DNA of 64,000 bases. It comes from Ctenosaura bakeri. Taxonomy: Eukaryota > Chordata > Lepidosauria > Squamata > Iguanidae. The notes under the pieces were generated by a model, which worked only from the letters and a program-made list of their open reading frames with translations, was not told the origin of the DNA and made no database searches. A program made the translations under genes and the position numbers. Position 1 is the first letter of the stretch. The number at the start of each line of letters is the position of its first letter. Shown here one piece after another: positions 1 to 11,765 of the stretch. Where the stretch lies: contig CAOLHI010000619.1 of assembly GCA_948474755.1 (NCBI GenBank), forward strand, positions 124,001-188,000, read 5' to 3'.

Positions 1-260
1 AATGAGTCATATCATCTCATTTGCACAAAGTACAACAGCCTCAATTTAGTCATTGTTACTTCTAGGGGGAGTTCAGGACTGATTTTGCTTTCTGTCATTT
101 TGGCAGTCCAGAGTGTCTCTAGAACTCTCTTCCAACAACACTTTTCAAATGAGTTGATTCTCTTCCTGTCAGTTTTCTTCACTGTCTGGCTTCCACAGTC
201 AAAAATGCTGTGGCACGGACAATTCTGACTTTGGTATCTACTGGTATACCTTTGCACTTG
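1..260 (-). repeat. BovB/RTE LINE fragment (3' part of reverse transcriptase ORF)
   Basis: The minus strand reads VKKTDRKRINSFEKCCWKR and then MTKLRLLYF. This resembles the C-terminal end of the BovB-type RTE polyprotein, where a tryptophan-rich stretch follows a YGCESWT-like motif. The copy is degraded and cut by the window edge. BovB elements are abundant in squamates and known for horizontal transfer between vertebrates. The family call is from memory of the motif. Confidence 0.65.
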
Positions 261-1535
261 AAGATCTTGTCTAGTTCCTTGACGAAGTTAAGCGCATCTG
301 CATTGGAAGTTCCTGCTGTTTCAGTTTTATTTACCAACTCAGTTGGACATTATCAAGATAAGCACAGATAATCCTCTCATTCTTCCCCCACATTCCGAAA
401 GAAAGCTCTCTGCTTTCCTAACCATAGGTAAGCTGCTCTGAGCTCTTCAAAGGAAATGGAACCTCCACTACCACCTCCTATAAATTAAAGTTAAGCAACA
501 CTCAACCCACAGGCTGCTTGGGCCCCCACCAATGTTGTGAGGCTCTTCTCCACATTTGTTGCTACACCACTCAACAGCAGCAGCAATAAAACACTATCCT
601 GGCCCTTTAAAATAAAGGCATGCAGCTGAATTATACTCCTGAAAGCTTCCCAGAAGGGTGGTTCAGGTTAGAAAGAATGCATATGTCATATTGTAAAGCA
701 AAATTATGAATGCTTTTGCCATCAATGCACCACCAGTGGCACATCAGTGACTGAGGGGTGTGTGTCTTCTAGTGGAATCAGGAGGTGCTCCAATGACCTA
801 TGGAAGTTACCCACCATGTTTTTAACCAACTTTGTTTCACCTCTCCACTATCCTGCCTAACACACCATTTGTAACCTGATGTTTAACTCAGTCCTGAGAA
901 GGTGTGATTTTGTGACCTGACTTCTTACTATCAATTATCCCAGCGGGTTCAAAACCCACAAACTGGGAAAATCCTAAATTCTGATTATTTATAGTCTTGC
1001 TGCCAAAAACTCAGAAAAATTTACTGTTTGAAACTCTCATAACTCTCTATCCCGTGATCATGTTGACTAGGGGATTCCTTCTCTTCCAGAAAGGTAACCT
1101 TTCTAAGTTTTGCTGCTGCCAGGGAGATTTGCTAAACAACTGGGCTTTTGTTGCTGTCATCAAACAAACATCTAGTGTGCTCAAGAACTTGATTTAAAAA
1201 AGCAACAGGGATATTATTGCAGGTCCCAGATAAGGCTGAATCTGGCTGCAACTTCCTTATTTCCGCTTCTTGGTTCCTTATTACTGCCAAAATTGGAGCC
1301 TGAATAACAGACTGGGATTTGAGCAGATCTGCACTAATAAAAGAACTTTTGGACAGCTCCCAAATTATACTTCTAGACTACCAGGCAGCTCCTCTGATGA
1401 GCTACTCTTTGCCCATGTGCCATCTAAAAGTTCATTTGAGTCCTCTTAGGGTACACAGCTTAGTGGGGCTGTATCGCAGCTAACCAGCCAGTCTTGCAGT
1501 GTGGACAGTGTGTGTGTTTGTGTATAGGGGTATTC
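261..1535. other. Upstream flank, no gene recognised
   Basis: This is AT-rich intergenic or 5' intronic sequence. I see no splice-bounded coding segment, no CpG-rich promoter and no clear repeat boundary. The short reading frames here have no recognisable domain and are probably chance. Confidence 0.5.
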
Positions 1536-1708
1536 TACACACACACACACACACACACACATATGGGATCTCCTCAGGACCATGGAGAGTACACATTTTA
1601 ATTCACAGCCATCTAAGCAGCCCCCTAATCCAGCATCCTAGAAGCCAAAAACTGGACTTAGCTACAGATGCAAACTATTTTTTGACACACACACACACAT
1701 ACACACTC
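1536..1708. repeat. Two (CA)n microsatellites
   Basis: An uninterrupted CA run of about 26 bases lies at 1536-1561. A second run, interrupted by CATACACT, lies at 1685-1708. They account for the His/Thr repeats in the overlapping reading frame. Confidence 0.9.
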
Positions 1709-2141
1709 ACCCCTCCCGAGTTAATCCAAGCTGTGACCTGAGGTGACCGTGAGTTAAACTCCAGTTGGGTATGGGTAGAGTGAAAAGAAATCTCTCTAGC
1801 CAGGCCTTCAAAAAAGGCTACAAATTGGAGACACAGGCAGTTGGAGCTGGTTCTACCCTTCTCTTCAGTTCCACATCATGGGGAAAAAGCTCAAACACAC
1901 CAAGGCCAGAGCTTAGAAAAGGTTTTTGGAGGGGGGGCACTATGGCTCCTAAAATCCTGTGGGCACTATGACTACTAGCTATGATGACCAAAAGATCCTG
2001 GGAGTTGTATTCCAAAAAAAGTAACTTTTCTCAGCTCCATGGGGCTTCAGTGTGTCATGTCCACATCTGTGAATCTTGCTTATCAATGCTCATTAATGAG
2101 AAAAGGGTACTTTGCATGTGTACAGAGGCACAGCCATTCTT

Positions 2142-2344
2142 GGGCTTTTCCACACTACACTGTTATTGTGCTATTATTCCATTTCAACATCCTGTGGAAT
2201 TCTGGAGCTTGCAGTTTACTGAAGCCAAAGAGCTCTCTGGCTGAGACTTCTAAACAGCCCTCTCTAAATTGCAAACCCCAGGATTCCATAGGATGTTGAA
2301 AGTGGAATAATAGCACTATAACAATGTAGTGCAGAAATGCCCCT
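2142..2344. mobile_element. Fold-back MITE, family TA-1, copy 1
   Basis: The left arm contains ACACTGTTATTGTGCTATTA and the right arm is its inverted counterpart, with TAATAGCACTATAACAATGT. The arms are about 60 to 80 bases and could form a long hairpin. Five other copies in this window share these arms. Copies 2 and 6 are flanked by TA on both sides, suggesting TA target duplication. No transposase is present, so the element is non-autonomous. Confidence 0.75.
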
Positions 2345-2466
2345 TTTTATGTCCCATGTCCCCACCAGCATAGAAAGCAGAATGTGGCCCTTAGCCCTAG
2401 TTCAAACTAAGTTGTGATATAATGGTAGGAGGATTTGATCCTACCATTAGAACTGGGAGGGGGCAG

Positions 2467-2600
2467 GTAATCTGTAACCCTCCAGATGTTACTGGATTGC
2501 AGTTCCCATCAGCATCTGCTAGCCTAAATAATGATGAGAAATTATAGGAGAATCAGTTTGCCAACATCTGAAAAGGCCACAGGTTGCCCACCCCTTCCTT
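2467..2600. repeat. Fold-back element family B, copy
   Basis: It begins with CCCTCCAGATGTTACTGG and contains GCAGTTCCCATCAGCAT. It ends with AACATCTGAAAAGGCCACAG, so the two ends are imperfect inverted copies. Similar units lie near 4228, 14752, 21861, 22340, 25237, 26068, 26723 and 36045. This palindrome type, with arms reading ACTACAACTCCCATCAT, is common in reptile genomes. Confidence 0.6.
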
Positions 2601-2750
2601 AAAACATGGAACACTATGTCACAAGCATCATTAAAAGCATTAAAACAGCTAAAAGCATTAAAAACTTAAAAAATTATAAGAATTTACAATTTTTTAAACA
2701 ACTTAGTAAATAAGTAAAAGCTCTCCTGCTCACCCATTAAAGGTCTGCTT

Positions 2751-2979
2751 TTTTTATTATTATTATTATTTATTTGTATCCCGCCTCTCCATATGGATCG
2801 AGGCGGCAAACAACTTACAAAATAGCATGTATTTCTATACATGCCCCCAACAAGCTGGGTACTCATTTTACCAACCTGCGGAAGGATGGAAGGCTGAGTC
2901 AACCTTGGAGCCCGGCAGGATCGAACTCACAACCTTGTGGCTTGTAGTACTGGCATTTAACCACTGCACCACCTGGGCT
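2751..2979 (-). repeat. tRNA-derived SINE, family SINE-A, copy 1
   Basis: On the minus strand the unit starts with a pol III A-box-like TGGTGCAGTGG and continues to a B-box-like GAGTTCGATCC. It then has a body containing GTTGACTCAGCCTTCCATCC and AAAATGAGTACCCAGCTTG, and an A/T-rich tail. Two more copies lie at 12497 and 28078. The body matches SINEs I associate with squamates (Sauria-type), though the exact family name is unverified. Confidence 0.75.
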
Positions 2980-3017
2980 TGAAAAGAAATGTTTTTCTCT
3001 GCCTACAAAAAGAAAGC

Positions 3018-3600
3018 AGGGAGGGGGCCAGCCTAGTCTCCCACGGAAGAGAGTTCCACAGGGTGGGAGCAGCCACTGAGAAAGCTCTCTCCCATGTCCT
3101 CACCAGACGAGCCTGGAATGGGTAGCAGGGCCGAGAGAAAGCCTTCCCCTGCAGACCTTAGGGCTGTAGCAGGTTCATATAGGGAGATACAGTCTTTGAA
3201 ATAGTCCAGACTCAAGCCATATAGGGCTTGATAGGTCATAACCAGCACTTTTAATTGTGCCTGGAAATGAACAGGTAGCCAGTGAAGCTGTTTTAACAAG
3301 GGAGTTGTGTGGTCTCTGTAACTGGTCCTAGTCAGTGTTTGGGTGCCACATTTTGAACCTGCTGAAGTTTCTGAACAGTTTTCAAAGGCAGCCCCATGTA
3401 CAGTGCATTAGAGTAGTCCAACCAAGATGCAATCAAGGCATGTGTCACTGTAGCCAAATCTGACATCTCATGGGACAGGTGCAGCTGGCACAACATGTTT
3501 TAACTGTGCAAATGCATTCCTGGCCACTGTTGAAACCTGGGCCTCCAGGCTCAGAGTTGAGCCCAGGAGAACACCAAGGCTGCAAGACTGAAATTTCAAG
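3018..3600 (-). repeat. L2/CR1-group LINE fragment (end of reverse transcriptase)
   Basis: Minus-strand translation gives NALYMGLPLKTVQKLQ and, after a frameshift, LHWLPVHFQAQLKVLVMTYQ and LYEPATALRS. These are the late reverse-transcriptase motifs typical of L2/CR1-group LINEs. Stops and frameshifts show it is dead. Confidence 0.75.
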
Positions 3601-5999
3601 GTTAAATTATTTTAAACAAACAATTAGTAAGGGCCACTTAGAAGTGGGTGATCTTCTTTGCATTCAAATGATCTGAGTTTTACACCAGATACACACAGAA
3701 GCTGCTCATCTCTATCAGGAAACTGAATTTTTAAACTCTTAAAGTTTTGCAATTGTCCATGTGAGAATCAGTAAGCAAAAGAAAATAGAGGCAAGGAAAT
3801 TATATGGGACAGTGAAATGAGAAACAAGAGAAGGATTTTTGAGGGTGAGGTAGATGAGAAATTGGATTTTCAAAACTTCACACATTTTTTTCTTTTTTTC
3901 CAAAGCTCAAACAGAGCGGAAGGTAGGAATAAAACCATAGATGGTGTTTTTCAACTCCATTCTGGTAAACCTTTTAGCACAGGTGATTTAACTTAAATTT
4001 AAATGAAAATTTAACATAAAAGTAATGCTTTGAAGTCAAATACTCCCCCTTCAAAATAAATGCAGTTGAATTAGATTTTTAAGCTTACTAATAATTAAAC
4101 TAAATGCATTAAATCTTTTCTACTAACTTTTCTATTTCTGATTTTAGTACATGATGCAGCCAACCAATCCCACACCACCACCTTAACCTTCCTTTCCAGA
4201 AGACACAGTGTACTATGTGTGAGGAATGTGTGGCCCTCCCCTGGGACAGCAGCTCCCATCATCCCTGACCACTGACCATGCTGACTGGGGCTGGTAGAAA
4301 TTAGAATCCAACACCAATATCTGGATGACCACACATTCCCTACCTGTGGTCTACTGGAAAGTTTGATTTTCTTTGGCATTTCAACAAACCCTGTAATAGC
4401 ACCTATCATATGTTCCCATTTATTTCAAGGCTGCTTGTGCAAAAGAATTGTGCTTTGATGGGTTGTGCCTTATGGATCGTATCTGTCTGCTCCCAAGTCT
4501 GCTTTCATTAACAGTGCCCCAAATTATCTTGATTCCAGTTAGGATAGTGATTTGCTTCACAAACGTTTTGTGGTCTGGGCTGCTTGAGAGAGTAGACCCA
4601 CAACCAATCCCTTTTGTGCATCAGGGTTGCACTATCACATGGTTACTGCATTCTGGCCAATGGTGCAATTATTGCCAGAGAGGGCATGGACTCAGGTCCC
4701 ATTATAGGCAGTGTTTTGACCTTGGTGGGCGGAAATCCATAGCCCAAATATCCTCTTTGGCACCTTCTGTGCTGAAGACCATCTGTCTGCTTTGGCACTC
4801 CGCCTACCAGCAAGGTGGCAACATCCTAATCAAAATACTGTGCAAAGCATGTTATCAAACAGAGATAACTCTTTAGAAAGGAGGCAGAGGCAACTGGTTT
4901 AAACTTGCCAAAACTCCATTTGCAAAGAGAGGGAAGCCATGCAACAAAACAGTGACACTGTGCTCAGAAGAGGCTGACAACTCTATAGCATCCCAGGAGA
5001 CGCTGTTCTCTAGTGGGATTTTGGCCTTAGTGCCAAAACCAAGGGTAGAAAGGGGACAGAAAGACCTTCCACTTCATTTTGTCCATTAGTAAGGATGTTT
5101 TTTATGAGCCTGGCAGTGCCATTAGGCAAGAACTTTGAGGCAGAAGTCCAGGGACTCACTTAGCAGCATAATCAGGATGCGCCCAAAGCACAACAGGACT
5201 GATATGCCCCCATTTTGAAATAATACACACCATGAAAAGGGCTCCTGTGTTGGACTACTATGCAGGGCAGTTTCTTTTTCAGTGGGATGGTGAATCACCT
5301 CCAGGTATTAGTCAGCATGATAAAAGTAGGTATCCAAGATACTGAACTTTATCCCCAAAGTCAGGCCACCACCTAGGATATCTTTTTAAAGCTCTGAATG
5401 GAACCCAGAGATAATTCCCTGCCCCTCTGACATGGGAGCCAAGAGTCATCCCTGCTACTAAGTCCAGAGTCTAATATTCCCTAGGCATGCTACTACTGTT
5501 CCATAGTCTGTTGAAATACTGCACTTAGTTTTGCACCCACCCCCACCCCTAGCTTGTCTCTCTCAATCTCTTGTTCTCCCAGCTTCCCTGCTGTTCCCCC
5601 TACATTTGCTAGGATTAGGGGCACAGGACCCCTGCAAAAGTGGAAAAATTGCAAATATCAAAATCCATGTGTGTACATCTACGGGAAGGGAGCCAAGCAT
5701 AGTGGGGAGACAAGGCATCCAGGGTCCAAACAGGTCAGCGTAAGGTGAGGGAAAGGGGGTGGGTTACATGGTGGCCCCATATTTCTTCTCTCCCACTCAT
5801 CTCTTCCCTTGGGTGTGTGTGGGGCTTTGGGAGAGGTTTGTGGTGCTGAGAAATCAGGCTGCGGTCTGTCCTTAGCTAGCCAGACAGTGTCTGATGGAGG
5901 AAGAAGAGGACCAGGGTGGGTTTTTAAAGGGCTGTGCAGTCTGATGAGCACTGCCAAGAGGGGAGGTTCCCTAGGAAAAGAAGCACCTGAGGTGGGCAG
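3601..5999. other. Upstream flank, no gene recognised
   Basis: A degraded family B fold-back copy lies near 4228-4345, with CAGCTCCCATCATCCCTGAC and a nearby inverted arm. A 142-codon open frame at 4448-4876 shows no domain, splice context or family resemblance. The rest holds nothing I can name. Confidence 0.45.
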
Positions 6000-6057
6000 G
6001 GGTTGGAAAAACTCACAAATAAGCAAATCCATGAAAGTGAAACCAGCAAATGTATTC

Positions 6058-6291
6058 CATTGAGAGCCAGTATGGTGCAATGGTTTGGATACTGGATCGA
6101 AGCTTTGGGAGACCAGCATTTGAATCCTCACTTGGACATGGAAACCCATTGGATGACCTAGGGGAAGTCGCACTCTCTCAGCCTCAGATGAAAGCAAACC
6201 CCTTCAAAACAATTCTTGCTAAGAAAATCCTGTGATAGGTATGCCTTAGGTTTTCCATAAGTCAGAAACAACTGGAAGGCACACAACAACA
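6058..6291 (+). repeat. tRNA-derived SINE, family SINE-B, copy 1
   Basis: The head reads GTATGGTGCAATGGTTTGGA (A-box region) and has a B-box-like TTTGAATCC. The body contains CATGGAAACCCATTGGATGA and CTCTCTCAGCCTCAGA. The tail is CTGGAAGGCACACAACAAC. Copies also lie at 6812, 13796 (inverted), 34145 and 57318. I recognise this family from squamate genomes. Confidence 0.8.
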
Positions 6292-6811
6292 TATTCCATG
6301 TTTTTGCAGCCAAACTGCATAATGCTGTTTAATTTCCCTGTTAAAAGAAACAAGTTTCTAGGCCCTAAGGCTATGAAGGTACACGTCAGAACAAATGGGG
6401 AATGCTCGGTGAAATCAGAAACAGGGGGGTGCAGTTAAGTAGAACGCCTATTTATTCTTCACAGGGAGCGGAATTCAGTTCTTTATATAGTATCTTACTC
6501 CCAATGCAGAACACATTATTTAAAATAGATGCACATTTCCCTGAGTAAACCCTGCAGATGCTCTGAGTTGCAGCTTCCTCTTTAGTAATGTTGGGCGCAC
6601 AGATTTATCCGTCAACCTGCACTTGATTCAGTTTGTTGTTCCCATTTGGGATTTGAGTGCAGTGGGTGGAAGGAGAGAGATAAAGCAGGACCAGCCCATG
6701 AGGGTTTGCTGCCTGAGGTAAAGACTGAATTAGCAATTAATGGGATAGCATCTTGCACTGTATCTGGGGCAGAAGGTTAGTTTAGGGCCTCGGGATAGGC
6801 TGTGAGACATA

Positions 6812-7045
6812 TATTACTCTGTCCAATGTGGTAGAGTGATCTGAGTGTTAAAAGTAGAAGCCTGTGAGACCAGTGTTCAAATCCCTGGTTAGCCATGGAA
6901 CTCACTGGGTGACCTTGGATAAATGACATTCTCTCAGCCTTAGAGGAAGGCAACTGCAAAATTCCTTTTACTAAACCCTGCCAAGAAAACCCTATGAAAA
7001 GGGCATCACAACTTGGAGTTGGCTTGAAGGCACATAATAGCTACC
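6812..7045 (+). repeat. SINE-B copy 2, degraded
   Basis: It shares the order ATGTGGTAGAGTGATCTGAG, CCAGTGTTCAAATCCC, CACTGGGTGACCTTGG and TTGGCTTGAAGGCACA with the other SINE-B copies. It is older and more mutated than the copy at 57318. Confidence 0.75.
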
Positions 7046-8119
7046 TCAAACAGAAGAGAATGCTTGGAAAGCTCAGGGGAAAAAAACCGGTCCTGGAGCT
7101 GTCACCACCGTCTCCTTGCCTCTGCTGCCCAAGGCAGTTGCTTCATTGTACCTAATGGTGGAGCCGGCCCCAAGAAAGATAAAATCATTTATAATGCCTA
7201 CATCTCCCCTGGATGCCAGTTCACTCATTATCCTGATTTCTCTTCAAGGGTTCTGACAGGGATCAAGTCATCTTAGGACATCTCACCCCCTTTCACCACC
7301 ACTTGAGGGGACAGAGGTGTGTGTGTGTGTGTGCGCGCACGCGCCTAGTTCTAGCAATTGCTGAGTCTCTTGGCAGCAAAGTGCATAGTCAGTCCTAAGA
7401 TCCAGAGTTATTTGCATCAGGGTGAGGGCTCAAAAGAACAATGCAAACCCCATGGGCATATTTATTCTCAGAAATGGAACAGGAGAGCATCGTGAAGGAG
7501 ATCCAGAGGCAGCTCAACCATGACATGGTCTTTGAAAATGTCCCTCTTCTCCCTATCACTCCCATTGCTATTCCCAGCAGAAAGCTGCCACTGGATGCAG
7601 ACATCTGTCCTAATCATTTTTGTATTTTTCTTTTTCTTCTCTCATCTCCTAATATTTTGTTCCACCCAGACAGATGAAAAGTTCTGGCAAACACAGAAGC
7701 TTGCGCATTTCCGTGGCATTTTGTTGTTGTCGTTTGGCCCTCATAAAGGTAGAGCCCAGCTCTGGTTTTTATTTTTAGTTATGATCAAGCATGGCTGCTT
7801 CTGTAAGAAGATTGTGATCTGTGGGTCAAATCTATCCATCTCCCACTCTGCTGCCTTTGAAAATGTCATCAAATGACATCAAATGGCAGTGGGCCTGCCT
7901 CATCTTTCCATTTCATCCAAGGCACACCTGCTAAAAATAAAAGCATGTTGCAGCATATCTTTCAAAAGTTGCAAAGATAATCTACTCGGTCTCTAAAGAG
8001 CCCAAAGTGCCCATTGTAATAAATAGTAGTTCTTACTCTGTTGTCCCCTCCATGACTACAGTTCTCTCTCCACATTCATGGGTTTGACTCTTATGAATTT
8101 GATTTGTGAGGTGCCCATG
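7046..8119. other. Upstream flank with a (GT)n/(GC)n run, no gene recognised
   Basis: A GTGTGTGTGTGTGCGCGCAC run at about 7318-7345 is alternating purine-pyrimidine and could adopt Z-DNA. A frame from 7471 starts MEQESIVKEIQRQLNHDM and follows an AG acceptor-like site. I do not recognise it as a known protein, and it does not match KCNH4 exon 1. Confidence 0.4.
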
Positions 8120-8189
8120 CCTCTCCCCCCACCAGTTCTCCTCCTCCCTTCCCTTCCATTTTGCTGGTGCAGAGAAAGAAGGCAAGCAT

Positions 8190-8737
8190 GCAGAGGCAAA
8201 AGATAAAGCATAGTGGGGAGACAGAGACATGGGCACTTTCATTCTGCCCTCTGGAGCTCCCCTTCCCATCCCCTTGCCTCTGGCCCCACACTGAGAAGTC
8301 CTGCAAGGCAAAAGACAAGGGGAGTGGGGGGAAGAAGGCAGTGTGCATTTTTCTTCTGCCCTCCAGAGCTCCACTTTCCATTGCTTTGACTCTGCTTCAG
8401 TGCTGAGAACTCATGCAAGGCAATGTGGTAGGGGAAGACAAACACATGTGAGCATTCCTTGTGCCCTCTGGAGCTCCCCCTTCCCATTGCTTTGCCTCTG
8501 CCACAGTGCTGAGAACTTGTGTGGAGGCAAAAGATAAGGCAATGGGACAGGGGAAGACATCCATATGCATGCTTTCCTTGTGCCCTCTGGAGCTCTCCCC
8601 TCCCATTGCTTTGCCTCTGCCCCAGCACTGAAAACTTGTGCCAAGGCAAAAGATAAAGCAATGGGGGGAGCACACATTCTCCTTCCTTCTCCCCTCTGGA
8701 ACTCCACCCCTATTCCCTTACCTCTGGCCTGGGCATG
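8190..8737. repeat. Degenerate minisatellite, about five units of 95-120 bp
   Basis: Units start near 8190, 8308, 8416, 8523 and 8643. Each contains GGCAAAAGATAAGGCAATGG or a variant, then TGCCCTCTGGAGCTCC, CATTGCTTTGCCTCTGCC and GTGCTGAGAACTTGTG. The repeat opens overlapping reading frames on both strands, which are artefacts. Unit length varies through small indels. Confidence 0.8.
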
Positions 8738-9039
8738 GAGAAGGAAGGCTCCCATGCCAGAGCCCCGGAAGGGAATAGGAGGGGGATTGAGGGGGGTTAT
8801 TTGGAATTTTTCCACTTTCGTGAGGGTTCTGTGCCCTGAACTGTTACAAATGTGAAGGGGGCACTGTACTTTTAAGTTGTACTGTAGTTTCATTGAGGCA
8901 GAGGCCTGGCCTAGTTTTGTAAAGAACCAAGCTCATGAATGGCGCTTCAGCACCCTCCAATGTGGCATCCTCCCTGTGTGTGAAACCACACTTCTATTAT
9001 CCCCAGCCATCATTCCTGGGGGCTGTTGATAATGGAATT

Positions 9040-9460
9040 GTAGTTCAGCATTGTCTGAGAAGTATTGGGTTGGAAAGGCTGGTTCAGAGTTTTAAAGGTA
9101 GCAACCATCACCTTGAAATGGGCCAAAGGCAAACAGGAAGACTGTTTGTAAGTGCTATATAAAACTGATCAAAAGCCTAGGCTCCTGTCAGCTGTCCTCC
9201 CACAACATTCTGCACCAACTGAAGCTTCCAGACGTATTTTGAGGGCAGCCCCATATAGAACACATTGCAGCAATCTAATCTCGACGTAACTAGGGCAAGC
9301 ATAACTATGACAAACTGAGAATCTTTTACAGAAGACAGTGGATGGTGCACCGGATGAAACTGGGCAGAAATTTGCATGAAGGAGGACAAAAGTGAGCAGA
9401 AATTTGTATTAAAATGTGTATATACGAATGTAATATACACAGGTGCCAATTTAGAAATAA
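9040..9460 (-). repeat. L2/CR1-group LINE fragment
   Basis: Minus-strand translation includes VTSRLDCCNVFYMGLPSKY followed by KLQLVQNVV. This is the conserved SRLDYCNALY-like block near the end of the reverse transcriptase of L2/CR1-group LINEs. Only a fragment remains. Confidence 0.7.
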
Positions 9461-9523
9461 TTGTTCCATGATTTTATATATAGAAACACGTGACATCTCA
9501 CCATAATGGGAAAACAGCAACTA

Positions 9524-9676
9524 GGACCATTTCTGCACTAGACTGTTATAGTGCTGTTATTCCACTTTCAACATCCTATGGAATCCTGGGGTTTGCAGTT
9601 TAGAGAGGCGTCTTGAGGGGCCATAGGATGTTGAAAGTGGAATAATAGCACTATAACAGTCTAGTGCAGAATGGCC
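9524..9676. mobile_element. Fold-back MITE TA-1, copy 2 (cleanest)
   Basis: The ends are GGACCATTTCTGCACTAGAC and the inverted CTAGTGCAGAATGGCC, flanked by TA on both sides (9522-9523 and 9677-9678). The arms of about 70 bases (TAGTGCTGTTATTCCACTTT and its complement) nearly meet, leaving a small loop. Confidence 0.85.
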
Positions 9677-10444
9677 TAGGTGACCTGTGTGCCCATCTGC
9701 GGCTGCTCACTTTAATTTTCTTGTTATTTCTTCTTAGGCTTCTTGATCTTTGAACTGAATTTAAGGATAGACAGCCCTTCAAAGAGAGAGCAGTCCTCTG
9801 CAAAGCAGAACACATGACCACTCTCGCCAAAACACTTACCTGTTCTTTTTGGGAAGAGGGCAATTCCATCCAGAATAGGTCTATACCCATCCTCCTTACA
9901 GACCATGCTTTCATCTTATCTGGATCAGAGCTTGGGAGTGCCTGGTTACTAAAGTGGTGGTACAACTATACTGCATTATCAGCAGTAACTCCACTCTTTT
10001 TTAAGTGGCATAACTGACTTTTTGTTACTTTTATAGTTATGGGGATGACCTTAATAAGTGATGGCGGAGGAGGAATGTCACATGGTTCAAGTGCAGAGTT
10101 GTGTTGGTGCCTCGTGCTGCTGCCTTGTGCTTGGTTGCAAGCGCTAAGGCAATGACAAGGTGGACAGGAGAAGTGTGTGTTTTATAAAACAGGACAGCAG
10201 ATTGTAGTGTTCAAGGTTTTTCTTTTTTTTAAAGTAAGAGCTATTTTAGTTACTTTTGAGAAATGGAATATTAAAGTATTGTTTTTAACAAAAAAACTAT
10301 TAGTTATGATAGTCCCTAATTATCCTTTTACAGCCTTAGAACTATAGTGACAAATAATTACCTTTTAAAAATATGTTTTGAAACTCTGAATTATGATGGA
10401 AAATACAGACAGGGGGGTTGTTTGCTCTGAATATTGGTAGCTCG

Positions 10445-10555
10445 ATGTTACCAAACTCCGGTTGCTCTCTAGCTCAAACAAACTTCTGGACAAATTGGCT
10501 GAAGCATTCTAGGAGTTATGGTCCAGAACAGGAACTTTTCTAAGCTCTGCTGCAG
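10445..10555. repeat. Fold-back element family A, copy
   Basis: It contains TTCTAGGAGTTATGGTCCAG and GGAACTTTTCTAAGCTCTG. These match the family A arm, whose typical form is GGAGTTGTAGTCCAAAAAAG followed by TAACTTTTCCAAG. Clearer copies lie at 1959, 18815, 36955, 37490, 51130 and 54165. Confidence 0.5.
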
Positions 10556-10556
10556 T

Positions 10557-10640
10557 ATTCTTTTCTTTTCTTTTCTTTTCTTTTCTTTTCTTTTCTTTTC
10601 TTTTCTTTTCTTTTCTTTTCTTTCCTTCTTTCTTTCTTTT
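10557..10640. repeat. (TTTTC)n microsatellite
   Basis: About a dozen TTTTC pentamers lie in a row, followed by a degenerate TTTC tail. It is a pure pyrimidine tract on the + strand and could form triplex DNA. Confidence 0.95.
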
Positions 10641-10893
10641 GAAAACATAATGAAAAGTCAGGGATCAGCTGTTCAGCTATATACATAGATACAAGTGCTC
10701 ATTACACTGTTTTTGCTTGTAAATATGTTATTTCTTCTCTGCAACATGCACTATTACTAGTAAAGCATGGAACTGTAGCAGATGTGGGGAATGGGAGGAG
10801 AATAGACATGTTACTTGTGGGCTTCACAACAGAGTTAATATATACAATCATCTCAAAGTCCAGCCCTCTGTACTGGTAAAACCACACAGTCTA

Positions 10894-11085
10894 AGCCATT
10901 TCTGGACTAGACTGTTATAGTGCTATTATTCCACTTTCCACATCCTATGGAATCCTTGGGGTTTGAAATTTAGGGAGGGGCATTCAGAATTCTCAGCCAG
11001 AGAGCTCTTTGACCTCAGTAAACTACAAGCCCCAGAATTCTACAGGATGTTGAAAGTGGAATAACAGTGTAGTGCGGAAATGGCC
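10894..11085. mobile_element. Fold-back MITE TA-1, copy 3
   Basis: The ends are AGCCATTTCTGGACTAGACT and AGTGCGGAAATGGCC, with TA directly outside each end. The inner arms are TAGTGCTATTATTCCACTTT and the inverted AAAGTGGAATAACA. Confidence 0.8.
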
Positions 11086-11091
11086 TAACAC

Positions 11092-11435
11092 AGGGGTGAA
11101 CAAGTGTGTGAGGGCTGGAGCCAATTTTTATTCCCACCTCATCCCTCAGTGGGCCACATGGATGCATTCCAGTTGACTTGGAAGTGACCCATAATTACTT
11201 CTCGTCTTAGTTTTTCTTTATTTCTGACTAATTTCTTCTGCCACTTTTTCTTCTTCTTGGGACACTGGGAGGCAAATTTAGCCAAGCTGTGACATTATAA
11301 TGCATTTTGGCAAAGGTTTTGGTGGTTTTCATGATCCTTTGCCAGGGAGTCCAGATGTGGGGTGTCTAGAAGGGCTTAGAGGCTGCCAAAAATTATGTTG
11401 GGGGCCTATACATGGTCCACAGGTCCACTCCTGGT
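11092..11435. mobile_element. Possible decayed hAT element
   Basis: The left end CAGGGGTGAACAAGTG and the inverse of the right end, CAGGAGTGGACCTGTG, resemble the short terminal repeats of hAT elements, which often start CAGGGGT. It abuts MITE copy 3. I could not find a matching 8-bp duplication, so this is tentative. Confidence 0.35.
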
Positions 11436-11499
11436 CTATCTTCACCCTAGCTGCCTCAGTGGGGCCTGGTGTTCCACATTGTCAAAGATCAGAGAGGCA

Positions 11500-11765
11500 A
11501 CATGATCACTGTAAACAAAAGAGATTTAGTCAGCCTTCCAAAGGCCTCTGGGGGCAGGCAGGCACATCTGAGCCTCCTGTGGGAGGGAGTTCCACGAGGA
11601 AGGTGACATAACACAAAAACAGCCATGAAGGCTAAACCTGTGAAGCACAAACACAAAGCAGGGGCTATCTCTGTTGCCTCCAGTCTTAACAGATGAGGGG
11701 GCCCATTTAGGAAGAGAGGACTCCCTGCAGTGTCTTTGGTTTTACAAATGGGGTGTTGGCATTGG
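11500..11765 (-). repeat. Possible LINE 3' fragment
   Basis: The stretch GGGAGGGAGTTCCACGAGG resembles the GGAAGAGAGTTCCACAGGG seen in the L2-group fragment at about 3045. No coding motif remains, so the assignment rests on this similarity only. Confidence 0.35.

Noticed and set aside
4448..4876. 142-codon open frame on the + strand
   Set aside because: No recognisable domain, no splice context, and it sits in non-coding flank. A frame this long can occur by chance in 64 kb.
5679..6197. 172-codon open frame on the - strand
   Set aside because: Proline-rich low-complexity translation with no family resemblance. It overlaps SINE-B copy 1.
7471..7530. Possible exon starting MEQESIVKEIQRQ after an AG site
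   Set aside because: It does not match KCNH4 exon 1 or any protein I recognise, and a phase-compatible donor into exon 2 (GT after one base of a codon) is not evident.
8239..8893. Several overlapping open frames on both strands
   Set aside because: They come from the minisatellite, whose unit lacks stops in several frames.
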